A stretch of 64,000 nucleotides of DNA, from contig NZ_PRDM01000004.1 of assembly GCF_015182285.1 (NCBI RefSeq), positions 496,001 to 560,000 of the forward strand. Reading direction: 5' to 3'. Position numbers and translations under genes: made by a program. Of this stretch, positions 8,933 to 16,920 are shown one piece after another. Within the stretch, counting starts at the first letter, position 1. Every line of letters starts with the position of its first letter. This DNA comes from Flavobacterium hungaricum. GTDB lineage: Bacteria > Bacteroidota > Bacteroidia > Flavobacteriales > Flavobacteriaceae. The notes beneath the pieces are model-generated. The model was not told where the DNA came from, made no database searches, and saw only the letters and a program-made list of their open reading frames with translations.

Positions 8933-9067
8933 TTTCCGCCACGAATTCACGAATTATTTTTTATAATCTTTGAGTATAATTTCGAATAAATTCGTGTAAT
9001 TCATTACTCTAATTTATTAGAAATGATTAAAATTAATTAAAACAATTCGTGAATTCGTGGCGGAAAA
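8933..9067. repeat. MITE-like element with 24-base perfect terminal inverted repeats
   Basis: The 24 bases at 8933-8956 (TTTTCCGCCACGAATTC followed by ACGAATT) are an exact reverse complement of 9044-9067. The AT-rich core of about 87 bases has no coding potential. It heads a tandem zone with the same right end and lies 650 bases before a GxxExxY gene framed by the same sequence. Confidence 0.8.
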
Positions 9068-9460
9068 TTTAGACGATCACAAAATTCACGAATTCATTTT
9101 TAAAACCTTTTAAGCATAATTTCGAATAAATTCGGGTAATTCATTACTCTACTTTATTCGAAATGATTAAAATTAATTCGTGAATTCGTGGCGGAAAATT
9201 TAGACGATCACAAAATTCACGAATTCATTTTTAAAACCTTTGAGTATAATTTCGAATAAATTCGGGTAATTCACTATCACATTTTTTTTAAATTAATTAA
9301 AACAATTCGTGAATTCGTGGCGGAAAATTTATACCATGACAAAATTCAAGAATTCATTTTAAAACCTTTGAGCATAATTTCAAATAAATTCGGGTAATTC
9401 ATTACTCTAATTTATTCGAAATGATTAAAATTAATTCGTGAATTCGTGGCGGAAAATTTG
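9068..9460. repeat. Three further tandem units of about 130 bases ending in GAATTCGTGGCGG
   Basis: The right-end motif GAATTCGTGGCGGAAAATTT occurs at 9051, 9182, 9311 and 9440, giving periods of 131, 129 and 129 bases. Each unit also repeats ATAATTTCGAATAAATTCG and ATTAAAATTAATTC words. The left ends (ACAAAATTCACGAATTC) are worn relative to the first unit. Bases 9461-9690 are AT-rich with nothing else recognisable beyond a possible -7 box. Confidence 0.8.
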
Positions 9461-9575
9461 CATTAATTCATATAGTTCGTCACCACTGTTTTTTATTTTA
9501 ATAAAATTCAATTGAAAAATTGTGAATTTATTCAAAAAAGTGAACGATAGATTATAAAAGGCATTTTCTATATTG

Positions 9576-9583
9576 TAAATTTG
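9576..9583 (+). promoter_or_regulatory. Possible -7 box for the GxxExxY gene
   Basis: TAAATTTG matches TAnnTTTG and lies 135 bases before the ATG at 9719. No -33 TTG is seen at the right distance, so this is weak. Confidence 0.3.
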
Positions 9584-9690
9584 CAACCATAAAATTCCAA
9601 AAACATTTTCAATGCAAAAATTGAAAGTTGTATTCTAAATAACAGTCCCGAATTCTCGAATTAACTTTTTAAAATTAATTAGAAAAATTT

Positions 9691-9713
9691 GTGAATTCGT
9701 GGCGGAAAAATTT
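9691..9713. repeat. Repeat end GTGAATTCGTGGCGG directly before the GxxExxY gene
   Basis: This is the same right-end motif as in the tandem zone, ending six bases before the ATG at 9719. The neighbouring repeat units continue with CCATGACAAAA or CGATCACAAAA where the gene has TCATGGCAAAA, so the units resemble worn copies of the gene's leader and start. Confidence 0.7.
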
Positions 9714-9718
9714 AGATC

Positions 9719-10093
9719 ATGGCAAAAATATTGTATCAGCAGGAAAGCTATCAGATAATGGGAATTTTATTTGATGTTCATAGAAATTTAGGTGGAGGTT
9801 TTTCTGAAATCGTATATAAAGACGCTTTAGAATATGAGTTCAAGAAAGCCAATATTCCATTTGAAAGAGAAAAAGAATATTTGGTAAATTATAAAGACAT
9901 AATATTGGATCACAAATTTTATGCTGATTTTGTTTTGTTTGATCAAATTATCCTTGAAATAAAATCAAGTGATTATTTACATCCAAAATACATTTCACAA
10001 TGCCTTAATTATCTAAAAGTTTCCAAGAATAAATTAGCAATTCTGGCAAACTTTAATTCTTCCTCGCTTGAACATAAACGTATTATTTTATAA
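9719..10093 (+). CDS. GxxExxY protein
   Basis: This 124-residue protein has the family motif as G-F-S-E-I-V-Y within L-G-G-G-F-S-E-I-V-Y-K-D-A-L. After it come a nuclease-like core H-K-F-Y-A-D-F-V-L and I-L-E-I-K-S, which resembles the D-(x)n-E-x-K pattern of PD-(D/E)xK folds, and S-Q-C-L-N-Y-L-K. GxxExxY proteins have no proven function and are often found within repeats or rRNA intervening sequences. Here the gene is framed by GTGAATTCGTGGC on both sides and preceded by four tandem repeat units, so it looks like cargo of that repeat family. A nuclease role is inference from the motif pattern only. Confidence 0.92.
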   Translation: MAKILYQQESYQIMGILFDVHRNLGGGFSEIVYKDALEYEFKKANIPFEREKEYLVNYKDIILDHKFYADFVLFDQIILEIKSSDYLHPKYISQCLNYLKVSKNKLAILANFNSSSLEHKRIIL

Positions 10094-10098
10094 AAACT

Positions 10099-10113
10099 AG
10101 TGAATTCGTGGCT
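10099..10113. repeat. Repeat end AGTGAATTCGTGGCT containing the cca start codon
   Basis: The motif lies six bases after the GxxExxY stop and matches the copy in front of that gene. Its internal GTG (10108-10110) is the only plausible start of the next gene. Confidence 0.7.
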
Positions 10114-11535
10114 ATACAAACAAATTACAAATCTGCTCTACAAAATAAAATCTTCGAAATCATTTCGAAAGCTTCTAAAGAATTAAAAGTCGATTCTTAT
10201 GTGATTGGCGGCTTTGTTCGTGATTTACTTTTAAATCGTGGTTCTAAAAAAGATATTGATGTTGTCGCAGTTGGAAGCGGTATCGAACTAGCGCTGAAAG
10301 TTTCTGATTTACTTCCGAACAAACCAAAAGTTCAGGTTTTTAAAACCTACGGAACAGCCATGCTTCGTTTTGAAGATACCGATATTGAGTTTGTTGGCGC
10401 CAGAAAAGAGTCTTACAACCGTGACAGCCGAAATCCGATTGTAGAAAACGGAACTTTACAAGACGACCAAAACCGTCGTGATTTTACGATCAATGCTTTT
10501 GCTTTATCATTAAATGAAACTAATTTCGGAGATCTCTTAGATCCGTTCGACGGTTTGACCGATTTAGAAAACAAAACTATCAAAACACCTTTGGATCCAG
10601 ATATTACGTATTCTGATGATCCTTTGCGCATGCTTCGTGCGATTCGTTTTGCGACACAGTTGAATTTCGAAATTGAAGAAAATTCATTAAATGCGATCAC
10701 TAAAAATGCAGAGCGTATTAAGATTATTTCTGGCGAAAGAATCGTAGATGAATTGAATAAAATTCTTTCTACGCCTAAACCTTCTGTTGGATTTTTACTT
10801 CTATATAAAACGGGACTTTTAGATATTATTTTACCTGAATTAACTGCTTTGAACCAGGTGGAAGAAATTGAAGGTCATACCCATAAAAACAATTTTTACC
10901 ACACGCTGGAAGTTGTCGATAACATTTGCCCAAATACCGATGATGTCTGGTTACGCTGGTCGGCATTATTGCATGATATCGGAAAAGCACCAACGAAACG
11001 TTTCAATAAAAAACAAGGCTGGACTTTTCACGGACATGAATTTCTTGGCGGAAAAATGGCGAAGAAAATATTTGAACGTCTGCACATGCCTTTGAACCAT
11101 AAAATGAAATTTGTGCAAAAAATGGTTGTGATGAGTTCTCGTCCAATCGTTTTGGCTGAAGATATTGTAACCGACAGCGCTGTCCGCCGTTTGGTTTTTG
11201 ATGCAGGAGAAGATGTAGAAAATTTGATGACTTTGTGTGAAGCCGATATTACGACAAAGAATCCAGCGAAATTCAAGAAATATCATAAAAACTTCGAAGT
11301 TGTCCGCAGAAAAATTGTTGAAGTAGAAGAACGCGATCATGTCCGTAATTTTCAGCCGCCTATTTCCGGCGAAGAAATTATGGAAATATTTGATCTAAAA
11401 CCTTCTCGCGAAATTGGAGTTTTAAAAGAAGCGGTAAAAGAAGCTATTTTGGAAGGGGTTATTCCGAATGAATATCAGGCTGCTTATGATTTTGTTTTGA
11501 AAAGAGCAGAAAAAATGGGATTAAAAAAAGTTTAG
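10108..11535 (+). CDS. cca: CCA tRNA nucleotidyltransferase / poly(A) polymerase family with HD domain
   Basis: This 475-residue cytoplasmic protein adds or repairs the 3' CCA of tRNA. The class II signature G-G-F-V-R-D (34-39) and D49-I-D51 supply the metal-binding carboxylates, followed by the R-R-D-F-T-I-N-A-F motif B and the E-D-P-L/D-D-P-L-R-M-L-R-A-I-R-F-A motif. A C-terminal HD domain (H289-D290-I-G-K) suggests 2',3'-cyclic phosphodiesterase or phosphatase activity. The start is unusual: the only in-frame initiator near the conserved N-terminus is GTG at 10108, which lies inside a repeat motif, so an insertion seems to have replaced the native start. It is followed 21 bases later by ctaA. 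Confidence 0.93.
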   Translation: MAIQTNYKSALQNKIFEIISKASKELKVDSYVIGGFVRDLLLNRGSKKDIDVVAVGSGIELALKVSDLLPNKPKVQVFKTYGTAMLRFEDTDIEFVGARKESYNRDSRNPIVENGTLQDDQNRRDFTINAFALSLNETNFGDLLDPFDGLTDLENKTIKTPLDPDITYSDDPLRMLRAIRFATQLNFEIEENSLNAITKNAERIKIISGERIVDELNKILSTPKPSVGFLLLYKTGLLDIILPELTALNQVEEIEGHTHKNNFYHTLEVVDNICPNTDDVWLRWSALLHDIGKAPTKRFNKKQGWTFHGHEFLGGKMAKKIFERLHMPLNHKMKFVQKMVVMSSRPIVLAEDIVTDSAVRRLVFDAGEDVENLMTLCEADITTKNPAKFKKYHKNFEVVRRKIVEVEERDHVRNFQPPISGEEIMEIFDLKPSREIGVLKEAVKEAILEGVIPNEYQAAYDFVLKRAEKMGLKKV

Positions 11536-11556
11536 AAATACGTATTATTTAACAAA

Positions 11557-12582
11557 ATGAAAAAAGGAAATAAATCAGTAATCATTTGGTTACTATCAGG
11601 TTGTGTTTTATTGTTCTTAATGGTTGTTGTGGGTGGTATTACCCGTCTAACAAATTCAGGTTTATCTATGACCGACTGGCATTTGGTAACGGATACTTTC
11701 CCGCCATTGTCAGAGGCAAAATGGAATGAAGCTTTTGAACAATACAAGAAATTTCCGGAGTATCAAAAAATCAATATTCACAACGATTTTCAATTAGCAG
11801 ATTATAAATTCATTTATTTCTGGGAATGGTTTCACCGTTTTATTGGCCGAATCATTGGTTTGGTATTCTTTGTCCCATTTGTTTATTTCTTAATCAGAAA
11901 GAAATTAGATAAATCGACTATCAAAAAATGTATTGTGCTTTTGGCAATGGGAGGTTTCCAAGGATTTTTGGGATGGTTTATGGTGAGAAGCGGTCTTATT
12001 GACAATCCGGATGTAAGTCATTTTAGACTTTCATTACACTTAACATTTGCCTTTATCACTTTTGCCTATACCCTTTGGGTGGCACTGGATTTGATCTATC
12101 CAGAAAAAAATACGCAAATTAATCTTTCATTACGAAACATTGCTCGTTATGCCTTGGTGGCATTGTTAATTCAAATTATCTACGGAGGATTTGTTGCTGG
12201 ATTAAATGCTGGTTTAATTCACAATCACTGGCCGTTAATGAGTGACGGACAATTTATTCATGATTCGGTTTATATTGAACAGCCAACATTAATTAAAAAT
12301 CTTATCGAAGGAAAAAGCGGTGTTCAGTTTGTGCACAGAACTTTTGCTTATGTTGTAGTGGCTTTTATTCTATTTTTATATTACAGAAGCACCAAAATTT
12401 CGTTGACAAACACACAATCTAACGGAATCAAAACTCTTGTCGTTTTTGTTTTCATTCAGTTTCTATTAGGAGTTTTTACCTTATTGTACAGTGTTCCTCT
12501 TGCTTTAGGATTGATTCACCAGATTATGGCATTTTTCCTTTTAAGCGCCATGACTTTTACGTTGCATAGATTGAGTAAATAA
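11557..12582 (+). CDS. ctaA: Heme A synthase (COX15/CtaA)
   Basis: This 341-residue membrane protein oxidises heme O to heme A for cytochrome oxidase. It opens with a membrane helix followed by G-G-I-T-R-L-T-N-S-G-L-S-M, the CtaA signature, and has about eight helices in two repeats. The conserved heme-ligand histidines occur in E-W-F-H-R-F-I-G-R, H-L-T-F-A-F, H-R-T-F-A-Y and L-I-H-Q-I-M-A. It starts 21 bases after cca and ends with a strong terminator. Confidence 0.95.
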   Translation: MKKGNKSVIIWLLSGCVLLFLMVVVGGITRLTNSGLSMTDWHLVTDTFPPLSEAKWNEAFEQYKKFPEYQKINIHNDFQLADYKFIYFWEWFHRFIGRIIGLVFFVPFVYFLIRKKLDKSTIKKCIVLLAMGGFQGFLGWFMVRSGLIDNPDVSHFRLSLHLTFAFITFAYTLWVALDLIYPEKNTQINLSLRNIARYALVALLIQIIYGGFVAGLNAGLIHNHWPLMSDGQFIHDSVYIEQPTLIKNLIEGKSGVQFVHRTFAYVVVAFILFLYYRSTKISLTNTQSNGIKTLVVFVFIQFLLGVFTLLYSVPLALGLIHQIMAFFLLSAMTFTLHRLSK

Positions 12583-12606
12583 CAAACAAAAAATATTTTG
12601 ATACAG

Positions 12607-12636
12607 AAAAGAGCCGATAATTTCGGCTCTTTTTTA
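12607..12636 (+). terminator. Terminator after ctaA
   Basis: AAAAGAGCCGA pairs with TCGGCTCTTTTTT around a four-base loop, with a T run. Confidence 0.9.
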
Positions 12637-12740
12637 TGTTTAAATAGGTATTTTTTTTTTAATTCGTTGAAAGGATAAAACGCCTGTTATATAAAGTTTC
12701 GAAGGAACAATACATTTTACATCTCACATTTCACAAAAAA

Positions 12741-13508
12741 CTATCCCAGCCAAGATTTAAAATCCTGCACTTTCTCGCGGCTCACAATAACCTCATCGTC
12801 TTTGTAACTTGGTAAAATTACCTTAAGACGAGAATTGGTATAAACCTGAATTTCTTTAATTGCTTTTAACGGTACAATAAATTTTCTGCTTACGCGAAAG
12901 AACACTTTTTTGTCCAATTCTTGTTCTAGTATTTCTAAGGTCGAATCGATTAGATAATCACGGTTGTCGAATGTATGGATATAGGTTCCTTTGTTTTCAC
13001 TAAAAAAACATTCTATTTCTTCTGTGGTAATGACTTTCAAATGCTGTCCGATCTTAACTGTAAATCGTTGTTTGTAAGTCTTCTCAAAGGGATTTGATAA
13101 CATTTGGCGAATCTGCTCAAAGTCCATTCTCAGGTTTTGAGATTCTTCTGAAACTTTTGGAAGTCTGTTTCTAAATTTAGTAACGGCGGTTTCGAGATCG
13201 TCTTCGTCAATTGGTTTTAGAAGATAATCGATACTATTAAGTTTAAAGGCTTTTAAAGCATATTCGTCATAAGCAGTTGTAAAAATAATAGCGCTTTGAA
13301 TAGTAATCTTTTCAAAAATTTCGAAAGACAAACCATCCGAAAGCTGGATATCCAAAAAAATCAAATCAGGATGACTATTATTAGAAAACCATTCTAAAGA
13401 TTCTTCTACAGAATGCAGCATCGTTTCTACCTGAATGTCTAACTTTTCTAATTTACGCTGAAGCAGTCTCGCTGCTGGTTTTTCGTCTTCAATTATTAAT
13501 GTTGTCAT
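12741..13508 (-). CDS. LytTR-family response regulator
   Basis: This 255-residue protein has an N-terminal receiver domain with E-D-E at 7-9, the phosphoacceptor D53 in L-I-F-L-D-I-Q-L, T-T-A-Y-D at the switch and K-P-I at its end. A LytTR DNA-binding domain follows (about 150-255), with the typical F-F-S-E-N-K-G-T-Y, F-F-R-V-S-R-K-F-I-V-P and I-V-S-R-E-K-V-Q-D-F. It is the last gene of the minus-strand operon led by the LytS-type kinase and is the kinase's obvious partner. The gap of 54 bases before it holds a short GGTCGGTTTGG direct repeat. Confidence 0.95.
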   Translation of the reverse strand: MTTLIIEDEKPAARLLQRKLEKLDIQVETMLHSVEESLEWFSNNSHPDLIFLDIQLSDGLSFEIFEKITIQSAIIFTTAYDEYALKAFKLNSIDYLLKPIDEDDLETAVTKFRNRLPKVSEESQNLRMDFEQIRQMLSNPFEKTYKQRFTVKIGQHLKVITTEEIECFFSENKGTYIHTFDNRDYLIDSTLEILEQELDKKVFFRVSRKFIVPLKAIKEIQVYTNSRLKVILPSYKDDEVIVSREKVQDFKSWLG

Positions 13509-13562
13509 GTATGGTTTTGGTCGGTTTGGTTTGGTCGGTTTTGAAAATAACTTACTTAAAAG

Positions 13563-13931
13563 TTATTCCCATTTGTCTGCTTTAGCTTGTTCTTTGTCAA
13601 TGTACTGCTGAATTTTCTTTTGTTCCCAGTCTTCGCTGAAAAACCACTCACGGCCAAAAACAGAAATTGCATGAATCAAGAGTCCTATTCCCCAATAAAA
13701 AGCAGTTGAATAAGTTCTAAAATCAAAAAAGCCGGTCTCATAAAAATTTCTCGTAAAAAAATCAGAATTCACATTGGATACAATAATAATAACATTTACA
13801 ATAATATAAATTCTTAAGTGAGAATAAAAACCTTTAAGTCTTTTTACTTTTTTATATGCAATATTAAATCGTTCGTCTGTACTAAATTCTTCTCTATAAT
13901 CTTCATACATGCGTCTTTTAAAATCTCCCAT
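13563..13931 (-). CDS. 2TM domain protein, fourth of the stand-alone set
   Basis: This 122-residue protein has two membrane helices (about 42-58 and 75-95) between a charged N-terminal segment with A-Y-K-K-V-K-R-L-K-G-F-Y-S-H-L and a C-terminal W-E-Q-K-K-I-Q-Q-Y-I tail. This is the architecture of the 2TM domain family, whose function is unknown. It is the most divergent of the five copies in the operon and starts 15 bases after the preceding gene. Confidence 0.88.
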   Translation of the reverse strand: MGDFKRRMYEDYREEFSTDERFNIAYKKVKRLKGFYSHLRIYIIVNVIIIVSNVNSDFFTRNFYETGFFDFRTYSTAFYWGIGLLIHAISVFGREWFFSEDWEQKKIQQYIDKEQAKADKWE

Positions 13932-13946
13932 TATTTCTAAAATTTA

Positions 13947-14252
13947 TTATTGCCATTTATTTTTATTGTTCTTTTCTTTTTCCATTAACTCTTTTATCTT
14001 TTTTTCTTCCCAGTCTTTTCCAAAACTTGGAAATACTTCAAAAACTTTTAAACCGTGAATTACAACTCCAAAACCCCACCACATCAACGGCCAGTAAAAC
14101 CATAAATGATTCGGACTAGTGTAAAGATTGATAAAAATCAAAATAATATTTACTAATATAAAAGAGGTAAGATTTCCGTAAAAACCTTTTATTTTTTCTA
14201 CTTTCTTTTTTGCCAGAAGATATTTGTCATCTTCATTAAAATTCATTTCCAT
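13947..14252 (-). CDS. 2TM domain protein, third of the stand-alone set
   Basis: About 101 residues, with A-K-K-K-V-E-K-I-K-G-F-Y-G-N-L, two membrane helices, the L-W-F-Y-W-P-L-M-W-W-G-F-G-V-V-I-H-G-L-K-V-F core and a D-W-E-E-K-K-I-K-E-L tail. I chose the ATG at 14252 because it lies two bases after the upstream stop (TAA-TT-ATGGAA), the same spacing as its neighbours; an ATG at 14264 in the same frame would overlap the upstream gene. The tight spacing implies translational coupling. Confidence 0.88.
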   Translation of the reverse strand: MEMNFNEDDKYLLAKKKVEKIKGFYGNLTSFILVNIILIFINLYTSPNHLWFYWPLMWWGFGVVIHGLKVFEVFPSFGKDWEEKKIKELMEKEKNNKNKWQ

Positions 14253-14254
14253 AA

Positions 14255-14584
14255 TTACTCCCATTTTTGTTTTTCTTTATTTTTCTGCATGATACTTTTT
14301 ACTTTACGCTCTTCCCATTTGTCTCCAAAAATTTGATAAGATGCGAATAAATCGACAGCCGAAATCAAAAAAGCTGTTGTCCATAAACACATTACAAATC
14401 CGTTGATATAGCGAATCGGAAAAAAATTGAGCGGAGCCTCTGTGTATTCTTTCAAAATGTAAACTATTACTCCAATAACGTAGACAAAAGAGTGCGAATA
14501 AAACGATTTAAGTTTTAATACTTTCCTGCTGGCCATTTTTTGAAGTTCAGCTTTTTCTTCTTCATTAAAAAAAATCGGTTCCAT
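14255..14584 (-). CDS. 2TM domain protein, second of the stand-alone set
   Basis: This 109-residue protein has A-S-R-K-V-L-K-L-K-S-F-Y-S-H-S, two membrane helices and a K-W-E-E-R-K-V-K-S-I tail. It differs from its siblings in the loop (Y-T-E-A-P-L-N-F) and lacks the W-G-x-G-x-x-x-H motif. It starts two bases after the upstream stop (TAG-TT-ATGGAA). Confidence 0.87.
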   Translation of the reverse strand: MEPIFFNEEEKAELQKMASRKVLKLKSFYSHSFVYVIGVIVYILKEYTEAPLNFFPIRYINGFVMCLWTTAFLISAVDLFASYQIFGDKWEERKVKSIMQKNKEKQKWE

Positions 14585-14586
14585 AA

Positions 14587-14889
14587 CTATTTCAGATTTG
14601 CTTTTTTACTTTCTTGTTCGATGATTTCTCTGATTTTTCGCTCTTCCCATTCTTTATCAAAAAAAGGCGCGTAATTAAAAGCTTTCAATCCGTTCATGAC
14701 AATTGCAATCCCCCATCCAAATAAGCAGTACAAAAACCATAAATGTTCTGGAGATGTTGTCAGATTTACAACCATAACAATCGGATTTACTAAAACATAA
14801 ACCGTCAAATGTTCGTAGAATTTCTTAATTTCTTTTACTTTTTTCTGGGCTTGATAATAACGTTCTGCCTCTGTGTAATGGAGTTCCAT
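14587..14889 (-). CDS. 2TM domain protein, first of the stand-alone set
   Basis: About 100 residues, with A-Q-K-K-V-K-E-I-K-K-F-Y-E-H-L, two helices, L-W-F-L-Y-C-L-F-G-W-G-I-A-I-V-M-N-G-L-K-A-F and an E-W-E-E-R-K-I-R-E-I tail. It is very similar to the C-terminal domain of the kinase just upstream. The ATG at 14889 is two bases after the kinase stop; a TTG start further up is less likely. Confidence 0.88.
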   Translation of the reverse strand: MELHYTEAERYYQAQKKVKEIKKFYEHLTVYVLVNPIVMVVNLTTSPEHLWFLYCLFGWGIAIVMNGLKAFNYAPFFDKEWEERKIREIIEQESKKANLK

Positions 14890-14891
14890 AA

Positions 14892-16235
14892 TTACTTCCA
14901 ATTAGGTTTATTGTTATTTTCTTTATTTAAGATTTCCCTGATTTTTCTTTCTTCCCAATCAGAGCTGTATCCAAAAACTTTAAATGCATGCATTATTATT
15001 CCAAATCCCCAGCCCAAAGCCGAAAACCAAAACCATTGAAATTTAGGTGAGTAAGTCAAATTTACAAAAATTAAAATCGGAATTACACAGCAATATGAGA
15101 TCACGTTAGCATAAAATCCTTTTAATTCTTCTACTCTTTTTTTAGCTCTAAAATAAGCTCTGTTTTCGTCGTTATTATAATCTAATGTTGTTTCCATAAC
15201 TGTAATTTGTTTGGTTAAAATCGGAATTCTAACAGTGAAATTTTTCTCGGTCTGATCTATTAAAACTTTTCTGTTGGTTACAATACTGTATCGATCTACA
15301 ATATTCTGCAGTCCAACTCCTTTTCTGTCCTGTAATACTTCTTTCTTTTGATAATCATTTTGTATGGCGAGGTAATCTCTATCAATAAAAATTCGGATAT
15401 GCAATGGTTTTTGCTCGCTTACCACATTATGTTTTACCGTGTTTTCAAGCAAAAGCTGCAATGATAACGGAACCACTTTTGCGTCTGGATTTACTCCGAT
15501 TGTAGGCAGTTCGTAAAACAAACTGTTCTCAAAACGCATCTTTAAAAGATTCATGTACGTTTTTGCAAACGATAATTCATCTTCTACAGATACCAATTCT
15601 TTGTCACGCTGTTCTAAAACATAGCGGTAAATTTTGGACAAAGAAGTGGTAAATCTTTGTGCGTTGTCTGGGTTTTCTTCGATCAAAGAACTTAAAACAT
15701 TCAAGCTGTTAAACAAAAAATGCGGATCGATCTGATTTTTTAAACTTTCAAATTTTGCATTGGCAGTACCCGCAATAATTTTTTGCTGTGTAACCTGGTT
15801 TTCCTGATAAATCTTGTAGAACTGCAGGGCGTGAAAAAACAGCAGCACGATAAAGGTAATTACCGAAGATCCTATATAATTTGCGCTTCTTTCGTTTGCT
15901 ATAAAACTTAGAATCGTTTGTTTCTCTATTATGACTTTAATAAAAAGTCTCAACACTCCGATAACAAAAAGCGATATTAGAAAAGAACTTACAAACCCGA
16001 TTATGATTCTTTTTATTGAAAAGCGGTTTTCTCTAAAAACCCTGTCTAAAAATTCAAAGAGCGCTGCATTGACGATGTACAAAACCACACTATACAGCAT
16101 GCAATACAAAAAATAGATGTACAGATTCTTGTCAAAAACTGCTGTTCCAACAGAGGCAAACCGAAGCAGAAAAGTGAACATAAAAACCACTCCTCCCACT
16201 AAGAATGCTTTTAACAAATTAGGTTTTAACGTCAT
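14892..16235 (-). CDS. LytS-type sensor histidine kinase with a C-terminal 2TM domain
   Basis: This 447-residue protein has four predicted membrane helices in its first 140 residues, then a His_kinase domain with P-H172-F-L-F-N-S-L-N as the phosphorylation motif, L-L-L-E-N-T-V-K-H-N as N box and G-V-G-L-Q-N-I as G box. After the kinase core ends (about 345), a full 2TM domain follows (347-447), matching the four stand-alone genes downstream. An in-frame ATG at 15197 begins that domain in the same TT-ATGGAA context as the separate genes, so it could also be made alone. It would phosphorylate the LytTR regulator at 12741-13508. The signal is unknown. Confidence 0.93.
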   Translation of the reverse strand: MTLKPNLLKAFLVGGVVFMFTFLLRFASVGTAVFDKNLYIYFLYCMLYSVVLYIVNAALFEFLDRVFRENRFSIKRIIIGFVSSFLISLFVIGVLRLFIKVIIEKQTILSFIANERSANYIGSSVITFIVLLFFHALQFYKIYQENQVTQQKIIAGTANAKFESLKNQIDPHFLFNSLNVLSSLIEENPDNAQRFTTSLSKIYRYVLEQRDKELVSVEDELSFAKTYMNLLKMRFENSLFYELPTIGVNPDAKVVPLSLQLLLENTVKHNVVSEQKPLHIRIFIDRDYLAIQNDYQKKEVLQDRKGVGLQNIVDRYSIVTNRKVLIDQTEKNFTVRIPILTKQITVMETTLDYNNDENRAYFRAKKRVEELKGFYANVISYCCVIPILIFVNLTYSPKFQWFWFSALGWGFGIIMHAFKVFGYSSDWEERKIREILNKENNNKPNWK

Positions 16236-16250
16236 TCTAATACAATTGAA

Positions 16251-16871
16251 TTATTTACAGGTTTTTTGAGTTTCTAACGCTCTTTCTAATCCCCATTTTG
16301 GAGAGAATTGCGTTTCTGGTTTAAAAGTACCAAAAAGTTCAATAGCTTTATTCACCTGAGCACATAAAGGTTTGGTATCAACACCTGTCCATTTCGCGCC
16401 TCCTAACTGATAATCCGCTTCTCCAAAAACAGCTCTCGGATTGTTTGGATCTATAGCTTTGGCTTTTGCATAAGCTTCCATCACCTTAGACGAATATTTC
16501 ATTCCGTTTGTCATCGGGTCCATTACCACATAAGCAGTGTAGATTAAAGCTTGTAACACATAAAGTTCTGAATTACTTTGATCTTTGATCATTTCTACAT
16601 CTAAGACGTCTTGCGCTTTTGTAAGCATCAAAGACACTTTTGTTTTGTCTTTTTCAGAAAAAGAAGCTGTAGTATTTACCAAAGCCACATAATAATTAGG
16701 AAGCCAGCTTGTTTTTTCTGCAGCGGCAATTCTTTCAAACAATTGAGAAGCCTCCGTATTTTTTCCTTCTTTCCAAAGCCCGAATGCTTTACCCATTCCT
16801 TGTTCAAATTGTGTTTGTGCAGAAACGAATAGTACTGTAAATAATGCGAATAGGGTGATGATTTTTTTCAT
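16251..16871 (-). CDS. Exported TPR-like protein of unknown function
   Basis: This 206-residue protein has a clear signal peptide (M-K-K-I-I-T-L-F-A-L-F-T-V-L-F-V-S-A-Q) and helix-pair repeats such as A-F-G-L-W-K-E-G-K-N-T-E-A-S-Q-L-F-E-R-I-A and A-Y-A-K-A-K-A-I-D-P-N-N-P-R-A, typical of tetratricopeptide folds. The ATG at 16871 is preferred because the longer frame would overlap the upstream gene. It lies 15 bases before the kinase and 49 bases after the DUF2141 gene, so it is probably the second gene of this operon. Confidence 0.8.
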   Translation of the reverse strand: MKKIITLFALFTVLFVSAQTQFEQGMGKAFGLWKEGKNTEASQLFERIAAAEKTSWLPNYYVALVNTTASFSEKDKTKVSLMLTKAQDVLDVEMIKDQSNSELYVLQALIYTAYVVMDPMTNGMKYSSKVMEAYAKAKAIDPNNPRAVFGEADYQLGGAKWTGVDTKPLCAQVNKAIELFGTFKPETQFSPKWGLERALETQKTCK

Positions 16872-16920
16872 TTTATAAATAATTAAATGGTTGTTTTTTT
16901 GTTTGCTAGTTATCCTTTTA

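Noticed and set aside
8933..9460. Tandem repeat zone considered as a CRISPR array
   Set aside because: The units are about 130 bases with degraded, mutually similar interiors, not short repeats with unique spacers, and no cas genes are nearby.
10966..11340. Minus-strand 124-codon frame within cca
   Set aside because: It lies wholly opposite conserved HD-domain codons of cca and has no promoter or recognisable motif.
15195..15197. Kinase and C-terminal 2TM domain as two separate genes
   Set aside because: There is no stop codon between them and the frame is continuous; internal initiation remains possible but cannot be shown from sequence.
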